Shown here: positions 50,901-60,379 of the stretch, piece after piece
How the letters are laid out: every line of letters begins with the position of its first letter
How positions within the stretch are numbered: position 1 is the stretch's first letter
Origin: Poriferisodalis sp965221195
GTDB lineage: Bacteria; Actinomycetota; Acidimicrobiia; Acidimicrobiales; Poriferisodalaceae
Assembly (NCBI GenBank): GCA_965221195.1
Contig: OZ244864.1
Location: 1,116,001 to 1,180,000, forward strand
Length of the DNA: 64,000 nt
Direction: 5' to 3'
Program-made: the position numbers and the translations under genes
Notes under the pieces: model-generated
What the model saw: the letters and a program-made list of their open reading frames with translations, nothing else
The model's database searches: none
Told to the model about the DNA's origin: nothing

Positions 50901-53900
50901 CCCCTCATTGAAGCGACCTGCCGGTGTCGACAGGCCACAGCGAACGTGGGGTTTGGCCGATCAATTGATCGGCCCCTCATTGAAGCTGGGCCCAGCTCGA
51001 AGGCAACTGCATGGACGTGCAGGTTTGGCCGATCAATTGATCGGCCCCTCATTGAAGCTTGGTGTGTTGATCCTAACACTGTTAGCTGGTGTGCCGTTTG
51101 GCCGATCAATTGATCGGCCCCTCATTGAAGCGCGGGTCAACGGAACCTGTATTTCGGTGCCCCCAAGTTTGGCCGATCAATTGATCGGCCCCTCATTGAA
51201 GCCCTTGTGGGGACGGGAGGTACACCTACCTCCCCGGGTTTGGCCGATCAATTGATCGGCCCCTCATTGAAGCCCCTTCCGCCCTTGCGCGGGCGGATTG
51301 TAAACCGGGGTTTGGCCGATCAATTGATCGGCCCCTCATTGAAGCACGGTTATTCACGGCGGAAGCGTAAGAAGCACTGTTGTTTGGCCGATCAATTGAT
51401 CGGCCCCTCATTGAAGCCTGACCGAGCGGATGGAAGAGAATATTGCCGTTGAGTTTGGCCGATCAATTGATCGGCCCCTCATTGAAGCCACCACATGGTC
51501 GACTGTCGGATCAGTCAGGTTCAGGTTTGGCCGATCAATTGATCGGCCCCTCATTGAAGCGCCGAGGGCATCGCGCAGATCATCGCCCGGTTCAAGTTTG
51601 GCCGATCAATTGATCGGCCCCTCATTGAAGCGGCTTCGATGCCGACGGCTTAGCCGGGCCGTCCATGAGGTTTGGCCGATCAATTGATCGGCCCCTCATT
51701 GAAGCGACTTCCTAGCGGTCGGCACCGAGCAGCTCGATGGGTTTGGCCGATCAATTGATCGGCCCCTCATTGAAGCGGCAAGGCGACCTTGTCCGATGGC
51801 ATCGACATCACCCGGTTTGGCCGATCAATTGATCGGCCCCTCATTGAAGCATTACCTCTGCCATCCGCACCGAACGGTCAGTTGATGTTTGGCCGATCAA
51901 TTGATCGGCCCCTCATTGAAGCTGGTGCTGCCATTCGGTTCCGTCGCAGAGCACTGTTGTTTGGCCGATCAATTGATCGGCCCCTCATTGAAGCGGGGAC
52001 TGGTGGGGTTGGTGATTCCTAGTTGTGCGAGGTTTGGCCGATCAATTGATCGGCCCCTCATTGAAGCTCATTGAACTCAATACGGGAACTACCACCGCCT
52101 TGAGTTTGGCCGATCAATTGATCGGCCCCTCATTGAAGCTTGTTGTCGGCGGACATAGCCGACGGAAGGATAGGGTTTGGCCGATCAATTGATCGGCCCC
52201 TCATTGAAGCGAGGTCGTCGGCTTTGTCGATAATAAGCTCCTCGGGTTTGGCCGATCAATTGATCGGCCCCTCATTGAAGCTGACCACCACCAACAACTG
52301 AACAAACTCGGCGCCCAGTTTGGCCGATCAATTGATCGGCCCCTCATTGAAGCAGTAGCGACGCCTCGCAGCGTCGCTCCTAGCTGAGGTTTGGCCGATC
52401 AATTGATCGGCCCCTCATTGAAGCCGATGCCCTCGATGGTCACGACAGTGTTTGCGCGCACGTTTGGCCGATCAATTGATCGGCCCCTCATTGAAGCACG
52501 TCGGACATTAACGGCATAGCATTGCGCGCGCTTGTTTGGCCGATCAATTGATCGGCCCCTCATTGAAGCTGCTCGATACGCAGTTCCGGTTCGGCTGCGC
52601 TACGGGTTTGGCCGATCAATTGATCGGCCCCTCATTGAAGCTAGGATCATCATTCGACAACCGCAAACTGATTACCAGTTTGGCCGATCAATTGATCGGC
52701 CCCTCATTGAAGCAGCGTGACTGGCAGCTTCTCCGACAGTGGAATCGCCGGTTTGGCCGATCAATTGATCGGCCCCTCATTGAAGCATCTCGCGGGAGAC
52801 CGTCGAGGACGCCGCGCTCAACGTTTGGCCGATCAATTGATCGGCCCCTCATTGAAGCTGCGCGAAGAACCTCGGCTGGCCCGCGTGTTACGTGGTTTGG
52901 CCGATCAATTGATCGGCCCCTCATTGAAGCGGTAACGGCAACAACAATCCCGTCGGCGTTTGCGCCGGGTTTGGCCGATCAATTGATCGGCCCCTCATTG
53001 AAGCCAGCCACCTAGCGGCGGAGCATTACGCCGTTTATGCCGGTTTGGCCGATCAATTGATCGGCCCCTCATTGAAGCGTGGCTGGTTCGGTTGGCAAGG
53101 TTGTCGGCTTTAGGTTTGGCCGATCAATTGATCGGCCCCTCATTGAAGCTGCGATGCCGCGTCGAGATGGCTCGGCGCGGCACCGAGTTTGGCCGATCAA
53201 TTGATCGGCCCCTCATTGAAGCGTTTGGCACCGAGGATCATGCCGCTGCATCGACGGGTTTGGCCGATCAATTGATCGGCCCCTCATTGAAGCTGCGCGA
53301 AGAACCTCGGCTGGCCCGCGTGTTACGTGGTTTGGCCGATCAATTGATCGGCCCCTCATTGAAGCCGGCTGGCTTCGTCGCTGCGGATCAGGTGCCCGGT
53401 CGTTTGGCCGATCAATTGATCGGCCCCTCATTGAAGCAATGAACAGTCGTTGTGCCGGGTCGACAACCTCGGAGTTTGGCCGATCAATTGATCGGCCCCT
53501 CATTGAAGCGGTAGTCGGTGTCGGTGATGCCTAGCCGTTCCAAGGGTTTGGCCGATCAATTGATCGGCCCCTCATTGAAGCCTTTAGGCGCGCTGGCGGC
53601 TCGCAGCGCGGCGCGCTGGTTTGGCCGATCAATTGATCGGCCCCTCATTGAAGCGTCAGATTATGGGGTAGTTCCCTTGCATGTTGTTGATGTTTGGCCG
53701 ATCAATTGATCGGCCCCTCATTGAAGCGCGCCCATCTCGGCCTGAGTGATGCCTGTCTGTCTCGTTTGGCCGATCAATTGATCGGCCCCTCATTGAAGCA
53801 CGGAATGCGCCGAGTTGCGTCGCAGACTGCTTTGGTTTGGCCGATCAATTGATCGGCCCCTCATTGAAGCTTTCATCCCCAAAAACGCACAGGAGACGTG

Positions 53901-56900
53901 CACGAAGTTTGGCCGATCAATTGATCGGCCCCTCATTGAAGCGTCAGATTATGGGGTAGTTCCCTTGCATGTTGTTGATGTTTGGCCGATCAATTGATCG
54001 GCCCCTCATTGAAGCGGCTCCCCCTGCTGCCGGAACGCGCCGTGAAGCCTGGTTTGGCCGATCAATTGATCGGCCCCTCATTGAAGCACGTATCGCGCAC
54101 CGACAGCGGCTAGCGGGCTGAGCGTTTGGCCGATCAATTGATCGGCCCCTCATTGAAGCTGAGGCGATGATCGCTCGCTGGGACGCCGAGGACGCGTTTG
54201 GCCGATCAATTGATCGGCCCCTCATTGAAGCTCCATGAGCCTCCGCTCCGGCCACACCTGGACAGGCGTTTGGCCGATCAATTGATCGGCCCCTCATTGA
54301 AGCGGGACCGGCACTGTCACGCTGCAAGCCACCGACGACGTTTGGCCGATCAATTGATCGGCCCCTCATTGAAGCCGGGCATCGGCGCGATGGTCGGCGC
54401 GGTCGGCGCGGGTTTGGCCGATCAATTGATCGGCCCCTCATTGAAGCAGGAGCAAACTCTGTTCGGCGCTGAGGTCGGTCTCGGTTTGGCCGATCAATTG
54501 ATCGGCCCCTCATTGAAGCCGCCACCTGACTCGGTAGGCGCGTGGTGAGCCGGTGGTTTGGCCGATCAATTGATCGGCCCCTCATTGAAGCCGCGGGGCG
54601 CTAGTGGTGCAGGCTTCCACGATGAAGGTTTGGCCGATCAATTGATCGGCCCCTCATTGAAGCTGGGGTCAAAGTCGGCGACGGGCGCAGCGTCAGCTCG
54701 TTTGGCCGATCAATTGATCGGCCCCTCATTGAAGCGCGGATGAGGGCGTAGCGACGGTCGAGCAAAGTGCCGGGTTTGGCCGATCAATTGATCGGCCCCT
54801 CATTGAAGCACATTCTTAGCTCACGCCGAAGTTGTTCGACATACATGTTTGGCCGATCAATTGATCGGCCCCTCATTGAAGCAACAAGCCCCAAATCTAA
54901 ATCCAAACCTGCTTCGTGTTTGGCCGATCAATTGATCGGCCCCTCATTGAAGCCTGCGCACCGCTGCGTGGTCGTATGGAGCTAGGCAGGTTTGGCCGAT
55001 CAATTGATCGGCCCCTCATTGAAGCTTGAAGTTGGCCTTGGGGGGTGGGGGCGCGTCGAGGGTTTGGCCGATCAATTGATCGGCCCCTCATTGAAGCATC
55101 CATCCTGTGGGGGGATAACTGTGCCTATTTGTTGTTTGGCCGATCAATTGATCGGCCCCTCATTGAAGCTCAACAGCATGGCCAGCGGAGAAAAGGGCGA
55201 CAAAGTTTGGCCGATCAATTGATCGGCCCCTCATTGAAGCGTATGCCGCTCGTCCGCGATATTCTTCGACGACATCGTTTGGCCGATCAATTGATCGGCC
55301 CCTCATTGAAGCGCGCATCGTCGGATCACGTCCGACCCGTTCCGGCATGTTTGGCCGATCAATTGATCGGCCCCTCATTGAAGCGTGCATACCCACCCGT
55401 GCGCTGCGACTAAACCTATTAGTTTGGCCGATCAATTGATCGGCCCCTCATTGAAGCCCCGATGGAGAGGAATGGACGTACCACAGGCTTTCTGGTTTGG
55501 CCGATCAATTGATCGGCCCCTCATTGAAGCGCGTATGACATAGCCAAGATTGCTGTGCAGTACGCTTGTTTGGCCGATCAATTGATCGGCCCCTCATTGA
55601 AGCAACGACGCTGACGCGCTTGACGACATCAACGGCGATGTTTGGCCGATCAATTGATCGGCCCCTCATTGAAGCTAGGCCTTCGCCGTCCATGAAAAAC
55701 GCGAAGTCTATGTTTGGCCGATCAATTGATCGGCCCCTCATTGAAGCTAACCTGCCCCAAACACCATCCTTTAGCTCACCATCGTTTGGCCGATCAATTG
55801 ATCGGCCCCTCATTGAAGCCGGTCAGCGGTGAGCGCACGCTGCGCCGGAGCCCACGAGGTTTGGCCGATCAATTGATCGGCCCCTCATTGAAGCCGTTGT
55901 CAGCGCGTCATATGCGGCCTGTGTTAGCTGTTTGGCCGATCAATTGATCGGCCCCTCATTGAAGCACGGATCGCTTCGCTACCCGCGATGATTTCAACAG
56001 TGTTTGGCCGATCAATTGATCGGCCCCTCATTGAAGCATCTGTCCTGTCTCCTGTTCTGTATTGGCCTGTCCTGTTTGGCCGATCAATTGATCGGCCCCT
56101 CATTGAAGCAAGTCAACGATCTTGTCGCCGCAGTCGGTGAGCGCAGGTTTGGCCGATCAATTGATCGGCCCCTCATTGAAGCGGCACGACGCGGTTCAGT
56201 GGGGGGCTCACGACAGCCGTTTGGCCGATCAATTGATCGGCCCCTCATTGAAGCGACGTACGCGAGCAGGTCTCCGACGCCCGCACCGAAGTTTGGCCGA
56301 TCAATTGATCGGCCCCTCATTGAAGCCGGCCCGGACGCGCACCTGCAAGCCGGCTGCGCCGTACGTTTGGCCGATCAATTGATCGGCCCCTCATTGAAGC
56401 TGCCCGGGCACGAGCGGGAGCGCTACCGCGCCTAGGGTTTGGCCGATCAATTGATCGGCCCCTCATTGAAGCCGCGTAACGTTCGTCCGACGTGCCCCCG
56501 ACCTCGGGTTTGGCCGATCAATTGATCGGCCCCTCATTGAAGCAACGAGCCGTTGGATTCGGTCGCCGCGTCGCGCCAAGTTTGGCCGATCAATTGATCG
56601 GCCCCTCATTGAAGCTAGTGGGCTTGTTCATCCGTATGTTCACGCCGTTAGTGTTTGGCCGATCAATTGATCGGCCCCTCATTGAAGCGCGACGTACTCG
56701 ATCACCTATGAGGGCAGCGCGAAGTTTGGCCGATCAATTGATCGGCCCCTCATTGAAGCAGACGGGCTATTGTCACGACCGTTGCACGCCGCCTGGTTTG
56801 GCCGATCAATTGATCGGCCCCTCATTGAAGCCTCCATCGAACGCGGAATGCTCTCGGTGAGCCGGTGGTTTGGCCGATCAATTGATCGGCCCCTCATTGA

Positions 56901-58943
56901 AGCCGGCTCGCAAGGGAGCTGGCCCCCACAACCAACCGAGTTTGGCCGATCAATTGATCGGCCCCTCATTGAAGCGATGCACGCTTCGGCTTCGATGCCG
57001 ACGGCTTAGCCGGTTTGGCCGATCAATTGATCGGCCCCTCATTGAAGCCACGTCAAGCGCTTCATCCTCTTGCCTACGCCCCCGTTTGGCCGATCAATTG
57101 ATCGGCCCCTCATTGAAGCCGAGTTGTGCGAGCGCTGCTGTGGTGGTGGTTGCGGGTTTGGCCGATCAATTGATCGGCCCCTCATTGAAGCAGTCTCCCT
57201 TTGGTCCGGTGCCTATCCTCATCAGTGGTTTGGCCGATCAATTGATCGGCCCCTCATTGAAGCGCGGACGTTGAAGGCCTATCGACGCCGTGACTCAGGT
57301 TTGGCCGATCAATTGATCGGCCCCTCATTGAAGCCGCTGCTATCGCAGCTTCGATGACTTCCGGGAATAGGTTTGGCCGATCAATTGATCGGCCCCTCAT
57401 TGAAGCGGCGACTCACGATCCGCAGCGTCGATCTGGCCAGCGGGTTTGGCCGATCAATTGATCGGCCCCTCATTGAAGCCGCCACCTGACTCGGTAGGCG
57501 CGTGGCAAGCCGGTGTTTGGCCGATCAATTGATCGGCCCCTCATTGAAGCCAGTCCGAGGGGGATCACGAGCGTCCATGATGTCGGCGTTTGGCCGATCA
57601 ATTGATCGGCCCCTCATTGAAGCTGCGCCCTCCAGCACGGCTATTGCAGCGACACTTGCTGGTTTGGCCGATCAATTGATCGGCCCCTCATTGAAGCTTG
57701 CGTCCCGCAGCATTGGCGGCAACCGACTCGCGAGTTTGGCCGATCAATTGATCGGCCCCTCATTGAAGCAGGGTGACGGGGATGCTGTCGGGGTGCGGTG
57801 CGTCTGGTTTGGCCGATCAATTGATCGGCCCCTCATTGAAGCTGCGCACACTTCGCACATTTGTGTGAGCGCATCCTCGTTTGGCCGATCAATTGATCGG
57901 CCCCTCATTGAAGCGCATAAACTCCGCGAAGAGATAGTGGACACACTACCGGGTTTGGCCGATCAATTGATCGGCCCCTCATTGAAGCGCAGACAACACA
58001 GAACCGAGCAGCGGAAGGCATCATGTTTGGCCGATCAATTGATCGGCCCCTCATTGAAGCTCGGACGGCACCGCGCCGAGGGTGACGGTCTGGATGGTTT
58101 GGCCGATCAATTGATCGGCCCCTCATTGAAGCCGCCCTCCGCCGTCAGCGCCCCGACCGACTCCGCCATCGTTTGGCCGATCAATTGATCGGCCCCTCAT
58201 TGAAGCGAGATAGGGAGCTCCGGCGGTGGTGGCCCGGCGGTGGTGGCCCGGCGTTGGTTTGGCCGATCAATTGATCGGCCCCTCATTGAAGCCGCTCAAC
58301 TTCATGCCATGAGCATACGGCATAACTTGGTTTGGCCGATCAATTGATCGGCCCCTCATTGAAGCTGCTCCTTCCCGCACCAACTGCATTGGCCCTTAGG
58401 GGTTTGGCCGATCAATTGATCGGCCCCTCATTGAAGCAATAAGCACGCCTTCGTTGATGCCTTCGACCCACGAAGTTCGGCCGATCAATTGATCGGCCCC
58501 TCATTGAAGCGAACAGATCGGTACCTTCACTGGAAGTTTTAGTACGGGTTTGGCCGATCAATTGATCGGCCCCTCATTGAAGCGCTGTGATGACAGCATT
58601 GTCGGCGATCTGATCGGAGGTTTGGCCGATCAATTGATCGGCCCCTCATTGAAGCGGAAACACATCCGCACGTAATCGCTAGCAACGTTAGGTTTGGCCG
58701 ATCAATTGATCGGCCCCTCATTGAAGCAACAAATCTGCCAAGTGGTGCGCCGCTTGGACGCTAGGTTTGGCCGATCAATTGATCGGCCCCTCATTGAAGC
58801 GTACGGCCCGCAGTCCGTCCGACCGTAGTTCGTCAGGTTTGGCCGATCAATTGATCGGCCCCTCATTGAAGGAGCGGCCAAGACTCGATCTCTGTTGCGG
58901 ATGGTCAGGTTTGGCCGATCAATTGATCGGCCCCTCATGAAGC
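47922..58943 (+). CRISPR. Type I-G CRISPR array, 153 repeats and 152 spacers by hand count
   Basis: A 36-bp repeat starts GTTTGGCC and ends CCCCTCATTGAAGC, with the perfect 20-bp palindrome GGCCGATCAATTGATCGGCC inside. By my reading 150 repeats are identical; the exceptions are near the distal end (58475, T to C at base 4; 58837, last base G; 58909, one base deleted). Spacers are 34-39 bp, mostly 35-37, except one of 50 bp (58207-58256). Exact duplicate spacers: 48317/48389, 50336/56401, 50480/51132, 52859/53294 and 53655/53943. Near-duplicates: 49688/51059 and 54520/57480. Overlapping protospacers: 51632/56976 (same strand) and 50769/51274 (opposite strands). Transcription should run from the leader at the left. 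Confidence 0.98.
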
Positions 58944-59019
58944 TGCTGACGTACTCACGAACTACAACGGCAAAACGTCTTACTTCATTGATGGCAACGG
59001 GAACGTCTGCTGGCTACTC

Positions 59020-59054
59020 ATTGATGCTGGCTAGCCAGTGCCAGCATCAATTTT
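59020..59054 (+). terminator. Rho-independent-type terminator after the CRISPR array
   Basis: ATTGATGCTGGC (59020-59031) and GCCAGCATCAAT (59040-59051) form a perfect 12-bp stem with an 8-base loop, followed by TTT. It lies 77 bp after the last repeat and would end the pre-crRNA transcript. Confidence 0.65.
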
Positions 59055-59081
59055 GGCCTGCTTCCTCTCAGACGCGTTCTA

Positions 59082-59156
59082 AGCCATTCTGAGGGCTTCT
59101 AACAGTGGCAGGCATGGGGTTTAATACCAGACGTTCTTGCTGTCCTCAGAATGGCT
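59082..59156. repeat. 13-bp perfect inverted repeat with 49-bp spacer
   Basis: AGCCATTCTGAGG (59082-59094) is the exact reverse complement of CCTCAGAATGGCT (59144-59156). The right arm overlaps the stop of the minus-strand ORF ending at 59146. It may be a terminator-like stem for that transcript or the edge of a former mobile element. Confidence 0.6.
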
Positions 59157-59409
59157 CGTGGTGGCAGGTGATGTCAGCCTCTTCCTGCAGCGTTAGTGCT
59201 TGCGTCAAAAGTTCGCTCAGCATCACAAGCGCATCATCGCCAACTTGCTTAAGCTGTTCAATAGCTAGCAGTGTCGCGTTATGTTCCTCAGCCAAAGCGC
59301 TGCGCCATTCTCTGCTGCCGTGCCTGTATTGCTCCAATTCGCGCTGGCAGGCTACTGCCGTCATGATTAGCTCAGCAGCAGTGACTAGTGGTTGCTGCCG
59401 CCTAGCCAT
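59146..59409 (-). CDS. Small helical protein, function unknown (third gene of a minus-strand micro-operon)
   Basis: An 87-residue protein from the ATG at 59409, which overlaps the stop of the preceding gene (ATGGCTAG). It is predicted mostly helical: T-A-A-E-L-I-M-T-A-V-A-C-Q-R-E-L-E-Q-Y near the start and A-T-L-L-A-I-E-Q-L-K-Q-V near the middle. Acidic C-terminal part with C-H-H. Not recognised. Confidence 0.5.
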   Translation of the reverse strand: MARRQQPLVTAAELIMTAVACQRELEQYRHGSREWRSALAEEHNATLLAIEQLKQVGDDALVMLSELLTQALTLQEEADITCHHEPF

Positions 59410-59608
59410 CCGTTCCCTGTCCTGTCTCAGCATCCGATGCGCTTGATGCTGCCGCCTGTTCACGTTCACGTCTGAGCTTGCGCCATCTGGCTGCTTCATC
59501 GGTGTTCCAAGCTCGGCATCTAGTGCATCGGCACTTCGCGCAGCGATAGCTGTATCTGCTGCCGTGCTTGATGCCAACTATCGGCTTTGCCGACTTCTCG
59601 CTAGGCAT
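59402..59608 (-). CDS. Small Cys-rich protein resembling phage HG-Y-C-R-C type proteins
   Basis: A 68-residue protein from the ATG at 59608. The core K-H-G-S-R-Y-S-Y-R-C-A-K-C-R-C-T-R-C-R-A-W is close to a motif (His-Gly, Tyr, then Cys-Arg-Cys-x-x-Cys-Arg) that I recall from many small actinophage and actinobacterial proteins. The cysteines probably bind zinc, and the basic helix that follows may bind nucleic acid. It overlaps both neighbours (ATGCCTAG upstream, ATGGCTAG downstream). Confidence 0.55.
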   Translation of the reverse strand: MPSEKSAKPIVGIKHGSRYSYRCAKCRCTRCRAWNTDEAARWRKLRREREQAAASSASDAETGQGTDG

Positions 59609-59720
59609 CGGCTATCGCCATCTCCGTGATGCGGACAGGCGCGCTCAGCAGGTTCCCGCAAGTTCCGCATTGACGGGCTGTGATGAGCGCAGCCGAGGCC
59701 GCGCGCAAATGCTTTCGCAT
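59601..59720 (-). CDS. 39-residue protein with a C-G-T-C motif (first gene of the micro-operon)
   Basis: An ATG at 59720 has AGGAG at 7 bp, the best ribosome site of the three small ORFs. The peptide starts M-R-K-H-L-R-A-A-S-A and carries A-R-Q-C-G-T-C-G-N-L-L in the middle. Its stop overlaps the next start, so it probably leads a translationally coupled chain. Twin direct repeats CTCGCTAGC (59736-59744 and 59750-59758) sit just upstream and could be an operator. Confidence 0.45.
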   Translation of the reverse strand: MRKHLRAASAALITARQCGTCGNLLSAPVRITEMAIADA

Positions 59721-60154
59721 TGTCTGTCTCCTATTCTCGCTAGCGCTGTCTCGCTAGCAGGCTTGTGGTCTAGCACGCCTGTGAGTGATGGCATCTGTTT
59801 CGCGCCTGTCACGTTCAAATCCGCAACCAGGGGCTTATTGAAGTGCTCGAAAACGTAATGAAAATCAGATTTTGGCCCGTAACGTTGCGGATTCGGCAGA
59901 GGCCGTGAGGCGGTGATGTGATGCCCTGATGTCACCGCATCGCCGCGTCAAGCCAAATGTCGGATTGAGTTGACGGGCATCCTTCCCTTGTTCCGATGTT
60001 CGGACACTTGCTGCGGTTGAAGCGCCATGCATGTGTTTGGTGCACGCGTTGGCAAGTTCGGGTTAGCCACGCTGCGATTGCCGACACTGTAGCAGCAACG
60101 GTTCAGCTCATCTCTTGTGGGCACTGCTACGCAAAAGCGGTGTATATTGCAAAT
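59721..60154. other. Intergenic region between the micro-operon and the second VapBC pair
   Basis: About 430 bp between two divergent gene groups. It holds the CTCGCTAGC direct repeats near 59740 and an AT-richer stretch around 59840-59880. TATATTGC with a preceding AAGCGGTG near 60135 may be part of the promoter of the antitoxin gene. I see no convincing ORF. Confidence 0.4.
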
Positions 60155-60379
60155 ATGCGGCGTATACAGCTATATATTGAGCCTGACATTGACGATGCAC
60201 TGACCGCTGCGGCAGCGAAGCGAGGAGTGTCACGCTCGGCGCTGATGCGAGAAGCGGTAAGCACATTGCTGCACACCGAGCGGCCGAGAACAACCGACAC
60301 GGTCGATGCGCTCATCGGGTGGCTCGATGTTGAACCTGATGATGACATCGACGCGGTCATCTATGGGCATGGCGAATGA
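60155..60379 (+). CDS. Ribbon-helix-helix (VapB/CopG-like) antitoxin
   Basis: A 74-residue protein from the ATG at 60155. The N-terminus is a ribbon-helix-helix: R-R-I-Q-L-Y-I-E-P-D-I-D-D-A-L, then G-V-S-R-S-A-L-M-R-E-A-V-S-T-L-L. The C-terminal part is acidic (V-E-P-D-D-D-I-D-A-V-I-Y) and should bind the toxin. It overlaps the next gene by 4 bp (ATGA). Confidence 0.83.
   Translation: MRRIQLYIEPDIDDALTAAAAKRGVSRSALMREAVSTLLHTERPRTTDTVDALIGWLDVEPDDDIDAVIYGHGE

Noticed and set aside
48460..52245. Spacers 48461 and 52211 share GTCGATAATAAGCT, possibly another overlapping pair
   Set aside because: Similarity stops on both sides after 14 bases, so a common protospacer is not shown; homologous targets remain possible.
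53222..53229. Spacer 53223-53257 begins GTTTGGCA like the repeat start, suggesting a truncated repeat
   Set aside because: The match is only seven bases and the unit has normal length; chance is enough.
47986..58938. Dozens of ORFs of 60-325 codons on both strands across the array
   Set aside because: They consist of the repeat read in a fixed frame with random spacer sequence between. They have no ribosome sites and no domain; they are products of the 72-bp period and the palindrome.
59645..59935. A 96-codon minus-strand ORF upstream of the small ORF chain
   Set aside because: No ribosome site and no recognisable pattern, and it conflicts in frame with the 39-codon ORF that has a good site.
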